Assembly (NCBI GenBank): GCA_016720905.1
Contig: JADKJT010000002.1
Span: 124,001 to 188,000 of the forward strand
Direction: 5' to 3'
Origin: Gemmatimonadaceae bacterium
GTDB lineage: Bacteria > Gemmatimonadota > Gemmatimonadetes > Gemmatimonadales > Gemmatimonadaceae
Length of the DNA: 64,000 nucleotides
The translations under genes were made by a program, and so were the position numbers. The notes under the pieces were generated by a model. The model ran no database searches. It saw only the letters and a list, made by a program, of their open reading frames with translations, and was not told the DNA's origin. Shown here piece by piece: positions 8,781 to 16,840 of this stretch. Within the stretch, counting starts at the first letter, position 1, and every line of letters starts with the position of its first letter.

Positions 8781-8920
8781 TTCCTGCACCGGGGTGAACC
8801 GGCGGATCGCGGTGTGTGCTACAACCTCAAGCGTGCGTATGGTCACGATCAGTACAGGCGAGTGCAGTAGTTGGTCGATATCCCGAGGCTGTCTCCGAAC
8901 GTCTCTCAAGGATAGCAGAT

Positions 8921-9300
8921 TTGAACGAAAAGGGGTCCCTCGCGGTGCTCTGTTCGGCAACGCTTGGCGCGCAGGCCGCGCCGATGTTGGGGCCGATAGA
9001 CGGCAAGGACCTGCCTCCGACTGAAATCGAGCGGGTCACGATGGGTGCAACGGCCCCGGACTTCACGCTGGCCAAATTTGGCGGCGGCACCGCGACACTC
9101 TCCTCACTGGGTGGCAAGAAGAACGTGGACTTGGTGTTCTACCACGGATACTGGTGTCCGTTCTGCGGGCCCCACTCAAGGAGCTGCGCACGCTGCTCGA
9201 TGAGCCGCTCAAGAAGGAAACGGAACTGCTGATGGTGTCTATTGACGGCGAAAACGAGACCAAGATCGCCATCAGTCGCATGCCGCCGACGCATGCGCTA
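8921..9300 (+). pseudogene. AhpC/TSA-type peroxiredoxin, frameshifted and 3'-truncated
   Basis: A TTG at 8921, with GGAT upstream, starts an exported redoxin (AVLCSATLGAQAAP signal region). It then reads MGATAPDFTLAKFGGG, VDLVFYHGYWCPFC with the peroxidatic-type cysteine motif, after which the frame is lost. The next family block (APLKELRTLLDEPLKKETEL, VSIDGENETKIAISRM) is in another frame. One base is missing near 9167-9172 (expected FCRAPLKEL). After about 9282 no redoxin sequence is recognised, so the last third is gone. The residue before GYWCPFC is His where Arg is usual. Either a true pseudogene or a frameshift error plus real truncation. It is divergent from dsbD, a functionally related thiol-redox gene. 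Confidence 0.78.
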
Positions 9301-9401
9301 AGGCCGCTCACATGTTGGCGAGGCACGTGCATCTCCGACGAATGCCACTGCGACCATACAGTGACTGTCAACGCCAACCATCCAGGCGGCCCGGACGCGA
9401 C

Positions 9402-9728
9402 TCATCGCTGGCCCAGCCACCGGAACTGGAGCACGATCAGCGCGACGGCAACGGCGAACAGCCCGTATGCGGCGGCATATCGGTACCAGGCCTTCGGCGC
9501 CGCCGGATTCCGCGCCGCGTTCGACAAGAACAGAAAACCGAGCACGAGGGCGATCGTTGTGCCAGAGGAACGCATCTGATTCATGTTCGCCCCCGGCCGC
9601 CAGCCCTCGACGCCGGCGCGCCAGGCCAGAAACGACTGCGTGAACACGCCGATGGAGATGACAAGCGCCAGAGCGCCCAACACTCCTACGACCCTGAGAC
9701 TGCGATTCGTGGGCATAGTTTCGGTCAT
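9402..9728 (-). CDS. Small membrane protein, unknown function
   Basis: About 108 aa with three hydrophobic segments: SLRVVGVLGALALVISIGVF near the N-terminus, TTIALVLGFLFL in the middle and AAAYGLFAVAVALIVLQF at the end. ARNPAAPKAWYRYA between the last two is likely a cytoplasmic loop. ATGs at 9728 and 9716 and a GTG at 9785 are possible starts and none has a strong ribosome site, so the N-terminus is uncertain. It is convergent with the decayed peroxiredoxin. No family was recognised; the reading frame is clean and coding-like. Confidence 0.6.
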   Translation of the reverse strand: MTETMPTNRSLRVVGVLGALALVISIGVFTQSFLAWRAGVEGWRPGANMNQMRSSGTTIALVLGFLFLSNAARNPAAPKAWYRYAAAYGLFAVAVALIVLQFRWLGQR

Positions 9729-9810
9729 GGGCAAGCTCGCGTTCTGCGGCAGGGCGATACACTCATGAGGACTGTCAGGCAGCACTAACGCTCACACGAC
9801 GGCATGCGGC

Positions 9811-10980
9811 CTATCGTGTGAGTCGATTGAATTTGCGCAACACCGCTCGCAGCCGCTCATGGGGCAGCGCAAAGACCCGATTCCCATTCAGGCCGTCCAT
9901 GTCCTTCGCCGCGACGAGGCTGTTGACGATGGCCTCTTCGGTGGCGTCGACCGTTGCACGAAACACCGGATTGAGACTCTGCTTCGAAAGCGTCCGGGTC
10001 GTCGTTGTCCGCGTGGTGGAGTCGTACGCCCCGCTGATGGTTGAGAACGCGACGAAGAGATCACCCGAACCGCTCTCACCGCGCGTGCCCGTTCGTCCCA
10101 TACCCAATGCGGCTCGCTTGGCCACTAAGTTCAGCTGCGCCCCGGACAGCGGCGCATCGGTGCCGATCACAATGATGATCGACCCGTCTTCCGTCGGCTT
10201 CTCAATCGGTTCCAGATCCGCCAACTCGGGCCCCACGGGCACGCCGGCGATCACCAGGTCTTCCAAGCGGCCGAGATTCGCCTGCACCAGCACGCCCACC
10301 GTGTAGGTCGCGGCGCCGATCGTAATCGTCCGCGAGGCGGTGCCGGTTCCCGCCTTAAGATAGTACGACATCATTCCAGTGCCCCCTCCCACACTGCCTT
10401 CGGCCAGCGGACCGCCCGTAGCGCCGTCGAGTGCGGAGAAGACGTGCGCCGGCTTCACGTGGGCGCCGTTGATCTCGTTCAGAAAGCCGTCCCAGGTCTC
10501 GCCCACGACCGGCAGGCCGAACGAGAAGTCTGACGGGCTGCCGGCGCCGAATCGCTGGTGAAGCCAGACGCCAATCGCGTCGCGGACCACGCCGACGCTG
10601 TTCGTATTGGTGATCCCGATCGGGCCCCCGCTGCGCCCGTAATCGTGGATGTAAGGCAGTCCGGTCATCTCCCCATCGCCATTGAAGATGAAGTAGCCCG
10701 CGTTGTACGACAGGTCGGTCTTGCCCTTAGGAAGTACGACTGTGACCCCCGTCCGGACGGGGCCTGCGCCTCGCTTCCACGCGCCGGTGCCTTGGATCAG
10801 CGTTGCATACCCGACCTCAACACCGGGCACGTCGGTGATGGCGTTGTGCCGCCCCGGTACGCCGATGAACGGAATCCCCAGATCGCGCGCTCGGACGGGG
10901 GATGGCTGCTGCGCGCGCACCACCGACGCACACGCGGCCGCACATGTGAGGAGCAGGGTAGCACGGACCCCGAGGCGCAT
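9811..10980 (-). CDS. P1 family peptidase (DmpA/BapA-type aminopeptidase), exported
   Basis: A 389-aa N-terminal-nucleophile peptidase with a signal peptide (MRLGVRATLLLTCAAACASV). Family landmarks are AITDVPGVEVGYAT, GVTVVLP, NTNSVGVVRDAIG, GSVGGGTGM and DGSIIIVIGTDAP. By analogy with DmpA, self-cleavage should occur between Gly266 and Ser267, making Ser267 the nucleophile and splitting the chain into alpha and beta subunits. Known members release N-terminal residues from small peptides or beta-amino-acid peptides. The ATG at 10980 directly follows the stop of the decayed DUF5615 gene and has a good GGAGGT site inside that gene's tail. Transcription may come from the old TA promoter. Confidence 0.92.
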   Translation of the reverse strand: MRLGVRATLLLTCAAACASVVRAQQPSPVRARDLGIPFIGVPGRHNAITDVPGVEVGYATLIQGTGAWKRGAGPVRTGVTVVLPKGKTDLSYNAGYFIFNGDGEMTGLPYIHDYGRSGGPIGITNTNSVGVVRDAIGVWLHQRFGAGSPSDFSFGLPVVGETWDGFLNEINGAHVKPAHVFSALDGATGGPLAEGSVGGGTGMMSYYLKAGTGTASRTITIGAATYTVGVLVQANLGRLEDLVIAGVPVGPELADLEPIEKPTEDGSIIIVIGTDAPLSGAQLNLVAKRAALGMGRTGTRGESGSGDLFVAFSTISGAYDSTTRTTTTRTLSKQSLNPVFRATVDATEEAIVNSLVAAKDMDGLNGNRVFALPHERLRAVLRKFNRLTR

Positions 10981-11325
10981 CTACGACCTCCAACGCGTGG
11001 ACCAGCGAGTAGCGACAGACAAACTGACGATCAGGAATGACGATTCACGGTGCTGCCTACGACGTGGCGTCCAGGTGCGAGCGGACGAAATCAATGCAAG
11101 CGAAGCGAGCTTCCCGATCGCGATGCGCCGCGCAGCCAAGTTCTGCGGATACTGCAGGTGCTGGTCGGTGGTAATCATCACTTCGAATCCGGCGTCCTCG
11201 GCTGCCTGCAGCAATGCTCCGTTTCGCAGGGTCGACCACCCGCGCTCATGGGCAGTCACTACCGCACGCAGCAGGAGCCCGCGGCGGAACGGTGACGGGG
11301 TGCCCTGATCGAACAGGACACGCAC
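10981..11325 (-). pseudogene. DUF5615 PIN-like toxin, C-terminus altered
   Basis: The first ~70 residues match DUF5615 PIN-like proteins: a GTG start giving MRVLFDQGTPSPFRRGL, then TAHERGWSTLRNGALLQAAE and VMITTDQHLQYPQNLAARRI. After RRIAI, where the family continues with a hydrophobic strand, the frame reads into an unrelated basic tail (SARTWTPRRRQHRES) up to the stop at 10981. The conserved C-terminal part is therefore lost by frameshift or deletion. Its partner directly upstream (DUF433 antitoxin) is also damaged, consistent with a dead toxin-antitoxin pair. A functional variant cannot be excluded. Confidence 0.72.
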
Positions 11326-11420
11326 TTACGCGGCGCTCAGACCACTGCGAGCCGCGTGCTCCAAGACCGCGCGCACTCGCTCGAGGGTGACGCCAGGGGG
11401 CAGGAGGACCAGTCAATCAT
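11326..11420 (-). pseudogene. DUF433 antitoxin remnant with internal deletion
   Basis: The ATG at 11420 gives MIDWSSCP, the exact opening style of DUF433 proteins. About 12 bases later a different frame reads PPGVTLERVRAVLEHAARSG and LSAA, which is the usual DUF433 C-terminus, ending with TAA at 11326-11328. The central ~35-40 codons are missing, and the two ends are now out of frame. The TAA is followed at once by the GTG of the DUF5615 gene, the normal arrangement for this toxin-antitoxin pair. This is a relic too short for ordinary gene callers. Confidence 0.7.
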
Positions 11421-11505
11421 GCCTGAAAGATAGCTGGGGGTGGGCCTTTGGGTACGCCGAACGGTATTCGTTTGCCTATTTGCGCGCCCCACGTGCGCAC
11501 AACGC

Positions 11506-13071
11506 CTAGCGCTGAGTCCAGATTGCGGCCCACTTGGCGTCCGGTGGAGCAATCCCGCCGCTGCGCGGCGGTGGCAATCGTGACGCGCTCCCACATTGCG
11601 CGCCCGCTGGCCACGAACTCGCCAACGTCCCGGTCGGATCGCCGCGCGCGCCGTACAGCTCCACCGCCTCAACCTCTTCAATCTGAATGGCATCCAACGG
11701 CATCCCTGGTCGAGGGATGCCGTTCAGGAACACGCAGGTCGTGACACCCAGTCGAAGTCCCCGCAATGTCATCGACTTCGATCGCACCAACGCGTCGCTC
11801 AATGCGCCGCCAGCGGCGCGCAATTCCGATCCCGTCACCAGCGCGGAATTCATGGCGCGCCATCCCACGCGGCGGTCCATCTCGTCGAACATATACTCGC
11901 GTCCGGACGGCGCTGTCATGCGCGCCGAGTCCATCATGCGCGACACCTCGACCGCCTTGTTGCGCGGCACCTCCACGGGAAACAGCTGGGGTGCCAGTCC
12001 GGGGCTTGTTACGCGCACCATGTACAGCCCGGGCTTGTCGAGCTCGAGAAAGAACCGTCCCACGCTATCAGCGGTTGCGGACTTTCGTGAACCAATAACG
12101 TGGATCTTCGCATCCGCGACTGCAGACATTTCCCGCTCGCCAGTGGCATTTCGCCCCGAACCCACGGCGCCGATCCCACCATAGATGGCCGTGACGTTTG
12201 CGCGCGTGACAATGGCGCGCAGTTCTGTCGGATCGGCGGTCATGCGAATTGTGAGCTGCGCGTCCCTGTCGCCAACGGCAACCGCCTGTACAATTGCCTG
12301 ATAGCCCAGACGCAGCACCGAAAGCCGGTAGCTTCCGGTCGGAACCGCGCCAATGCTGAATTGCCCCGTCTCGTCGGAGCGCACCTGACGCGTGAATCGC
12401 GTGCCCGATAACTCGAGGATCGCACCAGACAACGGCTTGTCGTCACCTGCAGCGCGCACGACACCGCGTATCGCGAAGGCCGACTGCTGGGCCCGGATCC
12501 TCGAGTGCGGAACCAGCACAAGGATCAGCACGGCGGGTAGCGCCACCAGTGGCAGCGGACGCTTCCGGCCGAGCCACGTGAGCAGCATGGCCAACACCAG
12601 CAACCCTCCGGAGAGGATTGTCACCGACAGGGTCCGCTTGCGGACACTGTGCTCGAAGGTCGGCCGGTTGGCGCGAAAGAGTTGGTGGAATTTCGACTGC
12701 GCCACACGCAACGAAAGACTTTCGGCTGCCGTGCGGGGCATCGTTTTTCCGCGAGCCACAATCGGATTCAGCTGGTATGCAACCCAGAGCGCCTCGGGAT
12801 CTACGGCGCTGATAAACGGGAGTCGCGTGGTTGACTCCCGATATCCCCCGGCGAGTTCGCGATTCGTCACCTCAAGCACGTAGGCACTGGCAGAATCCGT
12901 GCTACGTCCTGCGGCGACCTGACTTCGCCAGATGTAGCCGGCGCGGTCCTTCGCGAGGGCCACTTCCGCATCAACCGCAGCATCAAATTGACCAATGACA
13001 GTCGCCGCCCACACTACCGACGCGATCGCCGCCGACCAGGCGACTCCAGTGACCAGGCGTATCGCCGACAT
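11506..13071 (-). CDS. Membrane protein with carboxypeptidase regulatory-like domain
   Basis: A 521-aa protein. An N-terminal helix (residues ~7-25) and a second pair of helices near residues 150-170 and 178-195 (LSVTILSGGLLVLAMLLTWL; LVALPAVLILVLVPHSRI) anchor it. A carboxypeptidase-regulatory-like beta domain follows (AIRGVVRAAGDDKPLSGAIL, SDETGQFSIGAVPTGSYRLS). The C-terminal part resembles the second regulatory and plug-like segment of TonB-linked proteins (CVFLNGIPRPGMPLDAIQIE, VEAVELYGARG). No beta-barrel follows, so it is not a complete receptor. A structural or signalling role at the membrane is possible. The last ~35 residues are low-complexity and Pro/Ser-rich. Confidence 0.7.
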   Translation of the reverse strand: MSAIRLVTGVAWSAAIASVVWAATVIGQFDAAVDAEVALAKDRAGYIWRSQVAAGRSTDSASAYVLEVTNRELAGGYRESTTRLPFISAVDPEALWVAYQLNPIVARGKTMPRTAAESLSLRVAQSKFHQLFRANRPTFEHSVRKRTLSVTILSGGLLVLAMLLTWLGRKRPLPLVALPAVLILVLVPHSRIRAQQSAFAIRGVVRAAGDDKPLSGAILELSGTRFTRQVRSDETGQFSIGAVPTGSYRLSVLRLGYQAIVQAVAVGDRDAQLTIRMTADPTELRAIVTRANVTAIYGGIGAVGSGRNATGEREMSAVADAKIHVIGSRKSATADSVGRFFLELDKPGLYMVRVTSPGLAPQLFPVEVPRNKAVEVSRMMDSARMTAPSGREYMFDEMDRRVGWRAMNSALVTGSELRAAGGALSDALVRSKSMTLRGLRLGVTTCVFLNGIPRPGMPLDAIQIEEVEAVELYGARGDPTGTLASSWPAGAQCGSASRLPPPRSGGIAPPDAKWAAIWTQR

Positions 13072-13092
13072 GTCAGTAGCCGAATACGGTGA

Positions 13093-14070
13093 CTATGGCA
13101 CCACCACAATCTTCCCGTCTCTCCCGCCGGCCGCCGCCGCCGCTACCGCCTCCTTGATCTGCGACAACGGATACGTCGCGTGCACCGGTGCCGACAGCGC
13201 GCCCTGCGCGATCAGCTGCACCAATTCACCATACAGCGCCTGCTGCTGCGCCTTGGTCGCCTTGCGAAACCAGAACGCCAGCCAGAAGCCGCGCAGCGTG
13301 ACGTCGCGAAACACGAACGAACCCGGGGCAATCTTGCACGCCTCGCCACTCATGGCCCCGTACGTCACCACCATGCCGCCGATGGCCACGCTGCGGGCCA
13401 GACGATCCGTGGCCAATCCACCCGTCGCATCAATCCCCAAACGGATCTTGGCCTTCGCCGTAGCCTCGGCCACGCGCTTCGGCAAGTCGGGTCCGTCCAC
13501 AAGGACCACATCACCGCCCGCCGCCTCCAGCGACGCGATCGCCTCTGCCCGACGCACCACATTCACGGTGCGCAAACCGCGTCGTTTGGCCAGCTGGATG
13601 AGATAGCGGCCCACGGCGGAGTTGGCCGTGTTCTGAATGACCCACTCACCCGGTTCCAGCGTCACGAACTCGGACAGCAACAGCGATGCCGTGGCCGGAT
13701 TCACCGACAGCATCGACAATTGCACGATGTCACCCTCGGCCGGCAGTGGAATCAGCGCCTCGGCGCGCGCCACGAGATGCGACGTCCACGTGCCAGAACC
13801 CACCGGCAGCACCACGCGCTGCCCAACGGACAGTGCGACGCCTTCGCCAACCGCTGCCACGCGGCCAATGCCCTCGTTGCCACCGACGGCGGGAAGCGGC
13901 GGCAACATGCCATACTCTCCCGTGAGCGTCAGCACGTCGGACGGATTGATGGGCGACGCCAGCACCTCAACCAGCACCTCGCCCGCCTGCAACGGCGGTA
14001 ACGTGAATTCGACACACTCGATGGCATCCTGCGGCACGGGGCCGCGCGACGCGTATTGCGCTCGTTGCAT
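13093..14070 (-). CDS. Zinc-independent MDR-family reductase (trans-2-enoyl-thioester reductase-like)
   Basis: A 325-aa medium-chain reductase. It opens with a GroES-like domain (SPINPSDVLTLTGEYG, NEGIGRVAAVGEGV), then a Rossmann domain with NTANSAVGRYLIQLAKRRGL in place of the commoner AGxGGVG loop. This A-N-S-A-V-G-R pattern and SPINPSDV are typical of mitochondrial-type enoyl reductases (ETR/MECR), which reduce enoyl thioesters with NADPH. Zinc ligands of alcohol dehydrogenases are absent. The ATG at 14070 has GGAG eight bases upstream. It starts 10 bp after greA ends, so the two form an operon. Quinone-reductase-like activity is the alternative. Confidence 0.82.
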   Translation of the reverse strand: MQRAQYASRGPVPQDAIECVEFTLPPLQAGEVLVEVLASPINPSDVLTLTGEYGMLPPLPAVGGNEGIGRVAAVGEGVALSVGQRVVLPVGSGTWTSHLVARAEALIPLPAEGDIVQLSMLSVNPATASLLLSEFVTLEPGEWVIQNTANSAVGRYLIQLAKRRGLRTVNVVRRAEAIASLEAAGGDVVLVDGPDLPKRVAEATAKAKIRLGIDATGGLATDRLARSVAIGGMVVTYGAMSGEACKIAPGSFVFRDVTLRGFWLAFWFRKATKAQQQALYGELVQLIAQGALSAPVHATYPLSQIKEAVAAAAAGGRDGKIVVVP

Positions 14071-14080
14071 GGCGGACTCC

Positions 14081-14566
14081 TCAGCCGAGTTCGTCGGCGC
14101 TGCGATCGTGAATCGTGACCAGTTCAACAATCACCAGACGGCGGATACGCGTAGGCAGCTTGAAGATCGTCTTCTCGCCGACCCCCTTCCCCTGCAAGGC
14201 ACTACCAATCGGCGACGACATCGTGACATGCCCTTCCTGCAACTCGCCGGCGTCACCGAATACGAGTTCGTAGCTTTCGCGCTGTTTGGTCGCTTCGTCT
14301 TCCACCACCACGCGCGAGCCCAATCCAACCTTGTCGGGCGAAATCTGCCCGATGTCGATGTTGGCCAGCTTGGTCACGCGCTGCGTGAGCTGTCCCAGTC
14401 TTGCCTGCACGAACTGCTGGCGCTCCAACGCGGCCTTGTACTCGCTGTTCTCCTTCAGGTCGCCGAGTTCGACGGCTTTCCGGATGTCGTGCGGCAACGT
14501 GACGTTGAGCTCGTACGAGAGCTTCTCAACTTCACGGGCCATCTTGGCGATGAGTTCCTGGAACAT
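14081..14566 (-). CDS. greA: Transcription elongation factor GreA/GreB
   Basis: A 161-aa Gre factor. The N-terminal coiled coil (residues ~1-75) carries the tip motif ELGDLKENSEYKAALERQQF, whose acidic residues enter the RNA polymerase channel and stimulate cleavage of backtracked RNA. The C-terminal FKBP-like domain shows GLGSRVVVED, YELVFGDAGEL and SSPIGSALQGKGVG. The ATG at 14566 is chosen because it starts the coiled coil; longer upstream frames are not Gre-like. It is the first gene of a two-gene operon with the enoyl-reductase-like gene. A strong hairpin lies in its leader (14600-14626). Confidence 0.93.
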   Translation of the reverse strand: MFQELIAKMAREVEKLSYELNVTLPHDIRKAVELGDLKENSEYKAALERQQFVQARLGQLTQRVTKLANIDIGQISPDKVGLGSRVVVEDEATKQRESYELVFGDAGELQEGHVTMSSPIGSALQGKGVGEKTIFKLPTRIRRLVIVELVTIHDRSADELG

Positions 14567-14599
14567 GCGCGGGTGTGCTGTGGTCCGGACAAACGGCGA

Positions 14600-14626
14600 G
14601 CGCCCGGCCGTTTCCGGGCCGGGCGC
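14600..14626. promoter_or_regulatory. Strong GC hairpin in the greA leader
   Basis: GCGCCCGGCC and GGCCGGGCGC form a perfect 10-bp stem around a 7-base loop. The element lies 34 bp upstream of the greA start codon on the minus strand. No long U-run follows it on either strand, so classic intrinsic termination is not obvious. A leader-RNA control element or attenuator is possible; greA leaders in enterobacteria are known to contain terminator-like structures, but nothing here proves equivalence. Confidence 0.4.
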
Positions 14627-14669
14627 GCTGGTTCCTTCAAATATGGCATGGAGAGGGTGGGGTTCAACC

Positions 14670-14700
14670 CCGATCGCCTCCTCGCAGCATGGGCGATCGG
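14670..14700. promoter_or_regulatory. Inverted repeat upstream of the DUF1259 gene
   Basis: CCGATCGCC (14670-14678) and GGCGATCGG (14692-14700) are perfect 9-bp arms around a 13-base spacer, ending 33 bp before the ATG of the DUF1259 lipoprotein gene. It could be a regulator binding site or a leader hairpin. Function is inferred only from symmetry and position in the greA/DUF1259 divergent region. Confidence 0.35.
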
Positions 14701-14733
14701 TAGATTGATGCACGTCCCTTCCCGGAGTACCCC

Positions 14734-15681
14734 ATGCCCAGCGTCCTGTCCCGCCTGATCCGCGCCGTGGTGGCCCCTGCCCTGGCGACCGCCGTGTTCT
14801 CCGCGTGTGCGGGACACCCCGGCGGCGCACACACCGCAGCGGCACCTGTCGCCACCGTTGACTGGTCCGCAGTTGACGCGGCGATGGGTCGCGCCAGCGT
14901 TGCGCAGTCGGACAATGTGCACCGCTTCAACATGCCGCGCAGCGATCTGCGCGTCACGGTTGACGGTGTCGTGCTGCGGCCGTCCTTCGCGCTGGGCAGT
15001 TGGCTGGCCATGAAACCGGTGGCCGACGGCGTCATGGCGATGGGGGACCTCGTGCTGACCGCCGATGAAATCGAACCGGTGTTGACGCGCCTTCAGGCGG
15101 GTGGCATCGAACAGACGGCAATCCACCATCACGTCATACGCGAGTCGCCGCGCGTGCTCTATGTGCACGTCCACGGGCACGGCAATCCGGTTGCCATCGC
15201 GCGTGCCGTCCACGACGCCGTCGCACTCACGGCTACTCCTCCCGCAGCCGCACCGGCGTCGGCCACCGTCGTGGCGTTCCCGCTCGATACCATTGCCCTG
15301 GTGCGTGCCCTCGGGTACGCGGGTCGCGTGAATGGTGGCGTGTACCAGGTAACCGTGCCGCGCACTGAAGTCATTCGTGACGGCGGCGTGGTCATCCCCG
15401 CCATCATGGGACTGGGGACGGCCATCAATTTCCAACCCACCGGCGATGGCAAGGCGGCGATTACGGGCGACTTCGTGCTCACCGCCGCGGAAGTGAATCC
15501 GGTGATTCGCGCGTTACGTGACGGTGGTATTGAAGTGACGTCGCTGCACAATCATCTGCTCAATGATGAGCCGCGGCTGTTCTTCATGCATTTCTGGGCC
15601 AACGATGATGCAATCCGGTTGGCGCAGGTGCTGCGCGGCGCGTTGGCCCGAACCGCCAGCGCACCGTCGACAATTCGATGA
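14734..15681 (+). CDS. DUF1259 domain lipoprotein (LppY/LpqO-like), tandem domains
   Basis: A 315-aa lipoprotein with the lipobox VFSACAG (Cys27). Two copies of the DUF1259 unit are visible. The first has RVTVDGVVLRPSFALGSW, TADEIEPVLTRLQAGGIEQT and AIHHHVIRESPRVLYVHVHG; the second has YQVTVPRTEVIRDGGV, TAAEVNPVIRALRDGGIEVT and SLHNHLLNDEPRLFFMHFWA. The conserved histidines (HHH, HVHGHG, HNH, MHFW) could bind a metal. Two units in one chain is the usual length for this family. It acts outside the cytoplasmic membrane; biochemical function is unknown. Confidence 0.88.
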   Translation: MPSVLSRLIRAVVAPALATAVFSACAGHPGGAHTAAAPVATVDWSAVDAAMGRASVAQSDNVHRFNMPRSDLRVTVDGVVLRPSFALGSWLAMKPVADGVMAMGDLVLTADEIEPVLTRLQAGGIEQTAIHHHVIRESPRVLYVHVHGHGNPVAIARAVHDAVALTATPPAAAPASATVVAFPLDTIALVRALGYAGRVNGGVYQVTVPRTEVIRDGGVVIPAIMGLGTAINFQPTGDGKAAITGDFVLTAAEVNPVIRALRDGGIEVTSLHNHLLNDEPRLFFMHFWANDDAIRLAQVLRGALARTASAPSTIR

Positions 15682-15735
15682 ACCAGTGCGCAATGTTCAG
15701 TCCCCACCCCTAACTCCCATTCGCCCCAACCGATT

Positions 15736-15820
15736 TTACCGCAAAGTGCGCGAAGTGTGTGCGAAGGCGAAAACGGAAGTCGCAGATCGGGCTTCGCGAA
15801 CTTGGCGTACTTCGCGGTAA
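15736..15820. repeat. Short element with 21-bp terminal inverted repeats (REP/MITE-like)
   Basis: The 175-bp gap between the DUF1259 gene and the LOG-family gene holds an 85-bp element. The left end (15736-15756) starts TTACCGCAAAGTGCGCGAAG. The reverse complement of the right end (15800-15820) starts TTACCGCGAAGTACGCCAAG. They match at 18 of 21 positions, with a 43-bp middle rich in GCGAAG words. This resembles the dispersed TTACCGC...GCGGTAA palindromic repeats seen between genes in many environmental genomes. No coding potential. It lies at the convergent 3' ends of two genes. Confidence 0.7.
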
Positions 15821-15856
15821 GAAGCCTCTCGCCCCGCCGACACCGCCGGACGCAGC

Positions 15857-16792
15857 TCACCGCACCACCCCCTTGAACGCCTCCTGCGCCGCATGCGCAT
15901 CAATCACCGCCTGTGCTGCCTCGGCCGGATCGTCTGTCAGCAGCACCAAGTCCAGGTCGCCAGCCGAGATCTTCCCTTCACCCACCAGGCGTGACGTAAT
16001 CCACCGCACCAGTCCCGCCCAGTAGTGTCGGCCGAACAGGATGACCGGAAACTGATAGATCTTGCCGGTCTGGATCAACGTGAGGGCCTCGAACAGTTCA
16101 TCCAGTGTGCCGAAGCCGCCCGGGAAGATGATGAACGCATTGGAGTACTTGATGAACATCGTCTTGCGAACGAAGAAATACCGGAAGTTCACCAGCGTAT
16201 CCACGTACGGATTGGCGCCCTGCTCAAACGGCAGTTCGATGTTGCATCCCACCGAGTGTCCGCCGCCCTCCTTGGCGCCCTTGTTGGCCGCCTCCATGAT
16301 GCCAGGACCCGCACCGGTAATGATCGAGAATCCTTTCTCCGCCAGCAGCTTGGCCGTTTCGCGCGCCGCATCATATTGCGGGTCGTCCGGGCCCGTGCGC
16401 GCTGACCCGAAGATGGTCACGCCTTTCGTGATGCCGGCCAGCGCATCGAATCCTTCGACAAACTCCGACGTAATGCGCATGACACGCCACGGATCGGTCG
16501 TGGTGAACAAGCCGAGGTCGGACTGCGGCGACTGCAGCAGCTTCTCGTCCTCCGTCAGCATCGGTCGGTCGCGGATGTCCTGGTCAATCAATCGTGGGTC
16601 CATGCGCCGCACCTTGCGCGCGCCACTGGACACCAGCGCCGACTCATCCGGCAGGCGCCCCGCCTTGCGATGCCCCTCGCTGGTACGCTCCTTCAGCCCT
16701 TCCAGCGACTCGTGTTCGGCGCGCGTGCGCGAATCCGGCGAGGCTTTCTTGCCGGTGGCCGTGCGCGGTTGGGATTTCCGTGGTTTCGCCAT
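15857..16792 (-). CDS. LOG-family (TIGR00730) Rossmann-fold protein
   Basis: A 311-aa member of the TIGR00730/LOG family. The Lys-decarboxylase-like motifs GAGPGIMEAANKGAKEGGG and PGGFGTLDELFEAL (PGGxGTxxE) are present, along with GVTIFGSART at the start of the fold. Characterised relatives hydrolyse nucleoside 5'-monophosphates, including cytokinin ribotides, releasing the base. The first ~75 residues are a basic, Ser/Arg-rich extension (MAKPRKSQPRTATGKKAS...) common in the longer bacterial form. A cytoplasmic, single gene; its 3' end faces the inverted-repeat element. Confidence 0.88.
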   Translation of the reverse strand: MAKPRKSQPRTATGKKASPDSRTRAEHESLEGLKERTSEGHRKAGRLPDESALVSSGARKVRRMDPRLIDQDIRDRPMLTEDEKLLQSPQSDLGLFTTTDPWRVMRITSEFVEGFDALAGITKGVTIFGSARTGPDDPQYDAARETAKLLAEKGFSIITGAGPGIMEAANKGAKEGGGHSVGCNIELPFEQGANPYVDTLVNFRYFFVRKTMFIKYSNAFIIFPGGFGTLDELFEALTLIQTGKIYQFPVILFGRHYWAGLVRWITSRLVGEGKISAGDLDLVLLTDDPAEAAQAVIDAHAAQEAFKGVVR

Positions 16793-16840
16793 GAGGACGC
16801 AAGAGGGTGTTCAGCGCGCTCCCGGCAGCAGGGCCGGGAG

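Noticed and set aside
13093..14070. Zinc-dependent alcohol dehydrogenase
   Set aside because: The GroES and Rossmann folds fit, but the catalytic and structural zinc ligands are missing and the NPSDV and NSAVGR motifs point to an enoyl-thioester reductase type.
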